Shown one piece after another: positions 57,765 to 64,000 of a DNA stretch of 64,000 nt; the stretch's first letter is position 1; every line of letters begins with the position of its first letter. Below the pieces are notes generated by a model that ran no database searches, was not told the DNA's origin, and saw only the letters and a list, made by a program, of their open reading frames with translations. A program made the translations under genes and the position numbers. Source of the DNA: Paraphaeosphaeria minitans (Eukaryota; Ascomycota; Dothideomycetes; Pleosporales; Didymosphaeriaceae); contig WJXW01000007.1 in NCBI GenBank assembly GCA_015832175.1, positions 2,356,001 through 2,420,000 of the forward strand. Direction: 5' to 3'.

Positions 57765-58466
57765 TCACGTGGACACCAACCAGAATGCCGGCTGGGTTCC
57801 TCTCTGTACGAACCAGCTGAATCGTTTCTGCATGCCTTCCTCGTCTGCGGGGTTCAGCCAGTCGGACTTTTCGTATGTGATCTCTTCGCTCATCACTTGA
57901 CTTGCAACACCAATGACCAACTGTTTCAGATCGTGTCGCTGGATGCCCATGCGTCTCAACATCAAGTCCACATCACCAGGCTTCACGATCTTATCGCGAA
58001 TCCAGTCCGGAGGTCCCTCTGGAAATAACACAAAATATTTTATCCAGGGCAGATAAGTATTGATAGGACCTGGCTCAACAACATAGGTCGAAGAATCTGG
58101 CTCGTAGAGTTCGTCGGCCCAGTAGAAGAACTTGAAAGGAGCGGCGCTAAACCAAGTATTTTCCCTGTATAATATGGCTGCAGCTTCATCGTGGATCTGT
58201 TTGTTCGTCCCAAGAATCGCTGGATGCGGTTTCGTGCTGGCTTCGAACCTATGCACACGCCGCAGATGCACTATCAGAGGAAGTGTGTTCAGCAGTAACT
58301 CGCGATAGATCAAGTCCCTGATCTCTCTCGGAAGCCCCAGGAACCGACATGGGCCTGGAGGTGCCTTGATAGACTTTGCAGATGTCGCCTTATTCTGAGA
58401 AGACCGAGACCGTGAGAGCTAGCGGCGTAGCTTGTGTGCCAGCCTAGGGCTTGATTTGGCTTCCAT
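57765..58466 (-). pseudogene. 2EXR/F-box-like protein with an early TAG
   Basis: A frame from ATG at 58466 to a stop at 57765 has 234 codons, with a TAG at codon 16 (58421-58419). It begins MEAKSSPRLAHKLRR, then stop, then LSRSRSSQNK and the conserved FLGLPREIRDLIYRELL, the usual start of fungal 2EXR/F-box-like proteins. Further family features are ILGTNKQIHDEAAAILYREN and a C-terminal WF segment. These proteins are abundant in filamentous fungi and mostly uncharacterised. There is no GT donor between the ATG and the stop, so splicing within this frame does not remove it. CAG-to-TAG explains it. An upstream exon joined at GCCGCTAG is an alternative; then the gene would be intact. Confidence 0.6.
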
Positions 58467-59073
58467 AGTACAGAGCGTGTAGGAGTCAATCGGTGCCCTG
58501 TCCGTGTTCGGCCGTTAATTCCCCACGTATACGGTGGCATGACACCCAACGAGGCACGCACTCCCAGCAGCTGAAGTGACGACAGAGTTTTAGCACCAAT
58601 GCTCTCTATAGACACGAATTGATTGTGATGAAGGGTGCGCAGTTAAGAGGTGCGGCATAGTTGTTTGGTCACGGTGTGCGGCCGGCCTGGAGTCGCGCGA
58701 GTCATCTCACGCTACGTCATTTCTCCAGCCAATCACCGGCGTTTAAAAATCTGGCCCCAATCCTCTCGCACGTGATGCGAACTGGATATCCATGCGCGGG
58801 CTTTCAACTACGATAGTCTATCATGTCAACAATGCATACGCTCATCCCACTTAGTTCGGGTCACCCAAGGATCTGATTCCCAACATGTGACCGTGAATTG
58901 CTTTGTCTCGTTATACATATCACCTTTTTCTCGGCGAAAGCACATCATCGCTTAGCGTCTTCAACCCAACCAGATAGCGGGAGCGTCATCGTCGAAAATG
59001 CTTCTATGAAAGATGGAGTTCCCTTTGCATCCAACCTGGTTCCTTCTGATCCCATCCACGCCAGGCGCTCGCC
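58467..59073. other. Intergenic, divergent promoters
   Basis: About 600 bp. It contains TACGTCAT (CRE-like) near 58,712-58,719 and GAGTCAT near 58,699, a near match to the Gcn4/CpcA site. Both could serve the permease, but single motifs are weak evidence. Confidence 0.4.
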
Positions 59074-60687
59074 ATGGAACACCGCAAGTTCTCTGAAGAC
59101 CTACCTGAGGAGGCACCGCCAGGCAGCCTCGACCGCGACGATGATTTTCAGCGCATTGATCCAGGCTCTGGTGTGAAGCGCGGTCTCAAAACGCGACATC
59201 TCAGCATGATGTCCTTGGCCGGCATTATTGGACCTGGTCTTCTAGTTGGAGCAGGAGGCGCGTTAGCAAACGGAGGACCGGCATCCTTACTCATCGGTTT
59301 CGGGGTCATCGGCATCATCGCATTTTCCATCATGCAGTCACTTGGCGAACTCACCACTCTGTATCCCACCGGAGGCGCCTTCACCCAGCTGTCGGACCGC
59401 TTCGTTGACAAAGCATTCGGGGTTGCTGTGGGCTGGAACTATTGGCTCATCTGGGGCTGCGTCCTCGCGAACGAATACAACGTCGTCTCCTCCATCCTTG
59501 TCTTCTGGTCCGACAAAGTTCCATTGTGGGGTTACTTCCTCATATTCTGGTTCTTCTTCCTCGTCTTTCAAATGCTTGGCGTGGAAAGCTTCGGTGAAGC
59601 TGAATTCTGGCTTGCGTTGGTGAAGCTTGCAGGCTTGTGCGCATATTTCATCTTCGCCATCATCTATGCGAGTGGCGGTTTGATCGGACAGAAAGAGTCC
59701 CTAGGATTCAGATATTGGCACGATCCAGGGCCTTGGGTATCCGGTTTCCGTGGTGTGGCTTCTGTCTTCGTGTTTTGCTCCACATTTTATGCAGGAGTGG
59801 AAAGCGTGGCCGTTGCTGCTACGGAGACCAAGAATCCAGCTGTCGCCGTTCCACTCGCCATCAGACAGGTTTTTTGGCGCATTGTTTTCATCTACATGGG
59901 CTCCGCTTTCTTTTTCGGTCTCACGTGCCCATCGAATGCTGAAGGACTGGTAAACGGATCCAGTCGTGCGCTCAAGAGTCCTATGACAATAGCCATTCAG
60001 AATGCAGGCTGGGAAGGTGGAGTTCATCTGATCAATGCCTTCATCTTCATTACGGTGCTGTCAGCCGCCAACAGTTCTATCTACATCGGTTCTCGCACGT
60101 TACTTTTCATGGCTAAAGATGGCAAAGCTCCACGTTTCTTGGGGTATACAAACGGCCGTGGTGTGCCCGTGTCCGCGATCATGCTCACCAATCTTTTTGG
60201 CGTTCTGAGCATGATGAATGTGTCCACGGGAGGGAGCGCGGCATACTCTTACATTGTCAACCTCTCGGGTGTCAGCACGTTCTTGGTCTGGGGCGCTATC
60301 TCTTGGACACACATTCGATTTCGAAAAGCCTGGTCAGCGCAAGGTCGGCTTCCGGACCAGCTACCGTTCAAGTCTTTGTGGTATCCCTGGAACGCGCACT
60401 TCGGTTTATTCGCAAATATCTTCCTTGCCCTAGTGCAGGGATGGACGACGCTCAGTCCTTTCGACGCCGGGACTTTCGTTGATGCCTACATTTTGCTGCC
60501 ACTGTTCTTCATCATATGGTTTGGTTATAAATTTGTTTTCAAAACAAAGTTCCATGGAAAGTACGACATCGATCTGGATGCAGGACGAAGGAAGGACCTC
60601 GACACGCGCGAATTAATCGATGAGCCGAGCGGAGAACGAGGGCAGGTCAAACCCCCCATTTGGAAGAGGCTTTGGAGAGACCTTTGA
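59074..60687 (+). CDS. Amino-acid permease, APC/YAT family
   Basis: Single intronless frame of 537 aa with about 12 membrane segments, the normal size for fungal plasma-membrane amino-acid permeases, which are proton symporters. The soluble N-terminus ends GVKRGLKTRHLSMMSLAGII, and the first TM follows with GPGLLVGAGGAL, the unwound substrate-binding turn. Other family features: GELTTLYPTGGAF (TM3 region), VGWNYWLIW, EFWLALVKL, GVESVAVAATETKNP (TM6-7 loop), AANSSIYIGSRTL, and GVPVSAIML. The C-terminus is hydrophilic. Substrate specificity cannot be told. It has its own promoter, and no linked metabolic gene is present. Intact. Confidence 0.93.
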   Translation: MEHRKFSEDLPEEAPPGSLDRDDDFQRIDPGSGVKRGLKTRHLSMMSLAGIIGPGLLVGAGGALANGGPASLLIGFGVIGIIAFSIMQSLGELTTLYPTGGAFTQLSDRFVDKAFGVAVGWNYWLIWGCVLANEYNVVSSILVFWSDKVPLWGYFLIFWFFFLVFQMLGVESFGEAEFWLALVKLAGLCAYFIFAIIYASGGLIGQKESLGFRYWHDPGPWVSGFRGVASVFVFCSTFYAGVESVAVAATETKNPAVAVPLAIRQVFWRIVFIYMGSAFFFGLTCPSNAEGLVNGSSRALKSPMTIAIQNAGWEGGVHLINAFIFITVLSAANSSIYIGSRTLLFMAKDGKAPRFLGYTNGRGVPVSAIMLTNLFGVLSMMNVSTGGSAAYSYIVNLSGVSTFLVWGAISWTHIRFRKAWSAQGRLPDQLPFKSLWYPWNAHFGLFANIFLALVQGWTTLSPFDAGTFVDAYILLPLFFIIWFGYKFVFKTKFHGKYDIDLDAGRRKDLDTRELIDEPSGERGQVKPPIWKRLWRDL

Positions 60688-61217
60688 GCGATGATCGTAT
60701 TGGTGCGTGGTCGGCTGTTCCGAGCAGTTAACCAACGATTTTCAGCGTCACGCAATGACATGCATTTATCCTCTGTATGCTTTCTGACAGATGCACGTAT
60801 TCCGCCACTCAATAACCGGGCGGAAGTCCACCGGTACTGTACACACCGGCGTAGTCCTGGTTCATTTTCACTACAAACAACCAATTAGATTCCGCAGAAA
60901 TCTTTCACATTAAATGGTCTGTTCTCCGCGGATCTCCACTTCGCTAATCCCTTTTGGGAACTAACTCGAGAAATGCCGAAACAGTGTCCGCTAGTTCCAC
61001 AGTATCCATCGGTTGCTGGTGTGCACTAGACCGTTATGTGAGTGTATCGCCACACAAGATGCAATACATGCATTCTATTAGGCCCCGTGAATGCGGGGTT
61101 TCATGGCTTTTTGCAGATGCCCGCCTGACCGACATGCAACAGAACCTCTGCTCGCACTTTGTACGACCTGATAATGATCCCGTGGGTCGTATGGACTCCC
61201 TCTCTATGTTCGTCTAC
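60688..61217. other. Intergenic
   Basis: 530 bp after the permease; no gene or motif recognised. Confidence 0.5.
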
Positions 61218-61220
61218 TGA

Positions 61221-61692
61221 GGGCCTGTTCGGTCGCTGTGATCTCAATCTGTGATCTGGGCGTGAATAGCCGTTCTGAGTATAGCGCTGGCGTAGAATCT
61301 TTTCTTAGTGTAGCTATACAAAATCTTCTAACGCCCTACTATAATATAGCTAGATTAAAGGCCTATTTAGTTACTATAATCTTACTTTTTAATTAACTAT
61401 ATATAGTAAGTAGTAAAAGCGTACTAGCTTATAATATAAAAATAAGTAAGAAATAGGTCTAGACCTATTTATAAAATAAAATTATAATTTTACGCTTAAA
61501 AGGGTATAAAGATAGATTTTTATAGCACTAGTAAAAGTTATTTTAATTAAAGTATTATTAGTAGATATTACCTATTTATATAACGTTAAGATTACACTTA
61601 AAAAGAACACAACCCTAATCTTATTATACGCTTACTATATATAGGAAGTGAGATGAGATCAAGGAGCGAGATCACGGCGACCGAACAGGCCC
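61221..61692. mobile_element. MITE-like TIR element with RIP-mutated core
   Basis: 472 bp with 25-bp terminal inverted repeats matching at 24 positions, beginning GGGCCTGTTCGGTCGC. TGA is present on both sides (61218-61220, 61693-61695), a 3-bp target duplication. GGG..CCC ends with a 3-bp TNA duplication suggest a PIF/Harbinger-type MITE. The outer 60-70 bp on each side have normal composition; the middle (about 61,290-61,640) is AT-rich. Inside, from 61359, AGGCCTATTTAGTTACTATA is the left end with 8 of 20 bases changed, all C to T or G to A. No transposase frame. Confidence 0.75.
61451..61470. repeat. Perfect 20-bp palindrome in the MITE core
   Basis: AAATAGGTCTAGACCTATTT. Its arms resemble RIP-mutated versions of the element ends (GGCCTATTT inside 61360-61369), so it may mark two ends joined head to head. 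Confidence 0.55.
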
Positions 61693-61976
61693 TGAGTTGC
61701 CACTCTGTTTGATTGTTCGCGCATTGGTGGGTATTGCACCGGTAAAGATTGGTCGATTGGACTCAACGTCTTCGGCCACCACCCGCGAACAGCCATTGTG
61801 CTTAAAACCAGATCTGTAGTTCGATCCTGGTATATATGTACAGTAGGAAATCTGCGCGAGGACGCGGGGTTCGCACTTTGGTCGCGCTTTATTTGGGTTT
61901 CCTGCCCCCACTATTGTTGCTCGCGATACTGCGAGTCGTGAACTAATATTATACAAGTCCATAGAGCTTTCTTACT
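61693..61976. other. Short intergenic between the MITE and the SAT4-like relic
   Basis: About 280 bp; no feature recognised. Confidence 0.4.
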
Positions 61977-63165
61977 TCAAGGGTTCTTGAGTAGATCACC
62001 AAGATCGATTGGTATGTCCGTTTCGAATGGCTTCGAAGGCTGGCGGGCATGATGTGACACCCTTATAGACAACAGCTCCTCCTCGTCTGACACTTTCTTC
62101 TCAGTGGTTCCTGAAAATGGTTTCTCCGAGAACGCCGTAGCATCTTGCGGCGATCGAACGACGTTAATGTTGGGTGGTCGGCTATCCCATGGTGCGGGAC
62201 TTCCTGGGCGGGTGTCGCCTTTCTGTGTGAAAAGGCTGCGCAAGGTTCCTGCGCATGCAACAATGATAGTAGGAGACTGTTAGAATTAGGCTAATTAGGT
62301 TAGGGCAGTCTACTTACCCGTGTTCGCCTCGATGTGGGAGAGAAACAGGAGGAGAGTGATTTGGAACTTCCTGTCCCTAGCAATCCCGTGGGCAGCGATA
62401 ATGATGCGTATGATGGCGACCAACATGGTAACGAGCTCGAAAGAGAAGATGGAATAAAGAACTATTTTCTGGTGCAAAGCGAGTCACATGTGGGAAAGTA
62501 TAGCGGAAGGGATCCCAACAATGAGCGCATCGGTGATGACATCGAATGCGGTCGCAAGAGTCAGTGCAACAGGTGTAAATCTGGAGACTGCGGGGTCGTG
62601 GTCACACTGAGACAAGCCCTTCTTGACCCAGCAGTCGTATGAATTGAGCAGCCATCCACCGATATATGCAGCAATAGTAAGTGCGAAGACAACAGTCCAG
62701 TATCTTTTCACGGCTGCCAAGGCGATGACACCAATGCGTCGAAAGAAGACCAGGAAAGATATCTTGATGGCCCACAGAGCGTTGTAGAAGAAGAGTTGTG
62801 TAATCGGGCGGCTTAGGGAGACGCTTTTGTTGAAGGTTGTAGTATGCAGCACTGTGTTGTGCTTGGATGCGACAGTGACTTGGACCGCCATCGGAATCTG
62901 CAATTACGGATGAGAACGCGAGAAAGGCGAAACATTTGGCAAAACCCACGGAGAGAGTCCAGGCCAAGACAACGAATAGGTCGTCCCAACAGAACTTTGA
63001 GAAGCGCCAATAGCGAGTATAGAGGCGAGCGCCTAATGGAATGGTGGACAAGCCTGTCACAAGCCATGTGGTGACCTTCTCCAAATTAGCAAGATCGAAA
63101 CATGAACGCTCACTTGCAAGGCGTACCAGCAGCCCATTCGTATAGGCGGTTGACTCGGTCGACAT
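61977..63165 (-). pseudogene. SAT4/PTH11-type rhodopsin-like membrane protein, broken
   Basis: Fungal rhodopsin-domain (PF20684-type) seven-TM protein. Exons: 63165-62950, 62897-62318, 62276-61977. Readable parts: VTTWLVTGLSTIPLGARLY and CWDDLFVVLAW; then IKISFLVFFRRIG, AAYIGGWLLNSYDCW, TLATAFDVITDALIVGIPSA; LALHQKIVLYSIFSFE, IIRIIIAAHG, FLSHIEANT; then IIVACAGTLRSLF and a polar tail. Two lesions: an in-frame TGA (62486-62484) between LSHM and LALHQK, and at the last intron the GTAAGT donor leaves one extra base, so the conserved IIVACAG frame is reached only with a +1 shift. The rest is well preserved, so loss is recent or one lesion is a sequence error. An ATG at 63252 gives a longer N-terminus. 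Confidence 0.75.
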
Positions 63166-64000
63166 GTGCTTACAGCGGTTAGAGAGTGACACGTTCAAGA
63201 TGAACAACAGACAGCAATGAAGGAAACCGATGGTCAAACGCTGCGAAGACATCGACTAGACCCCACTGTCGTAATTATATTCAATCACGGCCTTCAGCAT
63301 GTAGGGCGTCCATTGAAACTACCAGGATTGCTCGACCGGAACTGTAGTATAGTGAATCGCTCAATGTGGCAGGAAACGGCTTATCCGTAGCCCGCGAGCA
63401 TGCCTCCCTGCATCGAGGGTTGGCCGGGTTCGAGAACTCTGTCGCAGATGGGTCATGTCTTGTCAGTTGTCAGGCGCGTCAATCCGTACGTGGAGTGCGA
63501 GGCTGACAGACGAAGATGAACGTTGGGGTGTCAAGGGAAGGTGCAATCCGTGCGGTAGGCGAGTGGTCTAGGCTAGATGGAGGAAGGTGTGCGCGAAGGG
63601 AGGCCTCACATCGCCCTCACCCATCCATACCACCGTCCACTCTAGACCTCACCCTCTATCGCGGCATCGCGTCCTCCATCTCCGTTGCAGTGGGCACCAA
63701 GGATCGCAGTCGCTCGCCTCATCCTTTCCGTCAGAACAATTTCAAGTGCGGCGCAGACCCACGACTCACCGCGAGTTGCTATCATCCCTCGGTGCGATCC
63801 ACTCACTAGGTAGGTACACCTCTCTGCATCCAATGGACGCGCGGTTTGCCCGTGCCACACCCACATTGGGATCCAGTTTCGCTGCAGGATGCTAGGTAGC
63901 GCTGATGGAGTCGAGCCTCCAAAATGGCGCCAGCGACTTGTAATAAAAGGACTGCCATCGTCGTGCTCTTCACGCACCCTACCTAGCGCTTCTTCGTCGT
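63166..64000. other. No gene recognised at the window end
   Basis: About 830 bp upstream of the SAT4-like relic. Overlapping frames of about 100 residues on both strands near 63,516-63,977 have no domain and biased composition. A gene may begin beyond the window. Confidence 0.4.

Noticed and set aside
62334..62642. 102-residue plus-strand frame, acidic
   Set aside because: Antisense of the SAT4-like exon, whose minus-strand reading has conserved family motifs.
44212..63165. Reassigned TAG codon to explain the two nonsense codons
   Set aside because: LEU2 and the C2H2 gene end at TAG at the expected place, so TAG is a stop in this organism.
32905..64000. tRNA genes, rRNA, CRISPR arrays, biosynthetic cluster core genes
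   Set aside because: Looked for T-arm patterns, spaced direct repeats and PKS/NRPS motifs; none found, as far as reading by eye allows.

Overview
The window comes from a filamentous ascomycete, most likely a Dothideomycete; that placement is inferred from protein style and gene structure, not from a search. Spliced genes have short introns (mostly 41-75 nt) with GT..AG ends. Many products are typical of filamentous fungi: an AA11-like LPMO, a DUF1996 secreted protein, a Con-10 type KGG protein, a SAT4/PTH11-type membrane protein and a 2EXR-type protein.

The window has two compartments. Bases 1 to about 32,904 are very AT-rich, poor in CpA and full of stops, the signature of repeat-induced point mutation (RIP). 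No intact gene is there. It is a stack of dead LTR retrotransposons. A Ty3/gypsy chromovirus with a C-terminal chromodomain (1-1676 and 14875-16559) is split by an LTR element (1677-14870), which is itself split by a Ty1/Copia element (5328-12655). A second copy of that Copia family lies inverted at 23866-31239. A compact 2.2-kb LTR element (19861-22083) is inserted in another, minus-strand Copia. The 3' half of a plus-strand Copia (31240-32904) closes the block.

From 32,905 the DNA is ordinary gene-rich sequence. In order: cupin (-), ubiquitin C-terminal hydrolase (+), LEU2 3-isopropylmalate dehydrogenase (+, seven exons), a possible small gene end (-), AA11-like LPMO (+), DUF1996 secreted protein (+), Con-10-like (-), a four-TM protein with a nonsense codon (+), a C2H2 zinc-finger protein (-, four exons), class 2 dihydroorotate dehydrogenase (-), a polygalacturonase relic (+), CHIP/STUB1-like E3 ligase (+), a basic RS-rich hypothetical (-), a PAQR/adiponectin-receptor-like protein (+), an SMP-C2 protein (-), a 2EXR-like gene with a nonsense codon (-), an amino-acid permease (+), a MITE-like TIR element with a RIP-mutated core, and a broken SAT4-like gene (-).

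Most genes are unrelated housekeeping or accessory functions (leucine and pyrimidine synthesis, protein quality control, lipid transfer, secreted carbohydrate-active proteins, amino-acid uptake). I do not see a biosynthetic cluster or a clear new system. The most unusual signals are two genes each disabled by one apparent CAG-to-TAG change near the N terminus, four broken genes in about 20 kb, the nested insertion history, the altered active-site residues of the hydrolase and the LPMO, and a TIR element whose core holds a RIP-mutated version of its own terminus.
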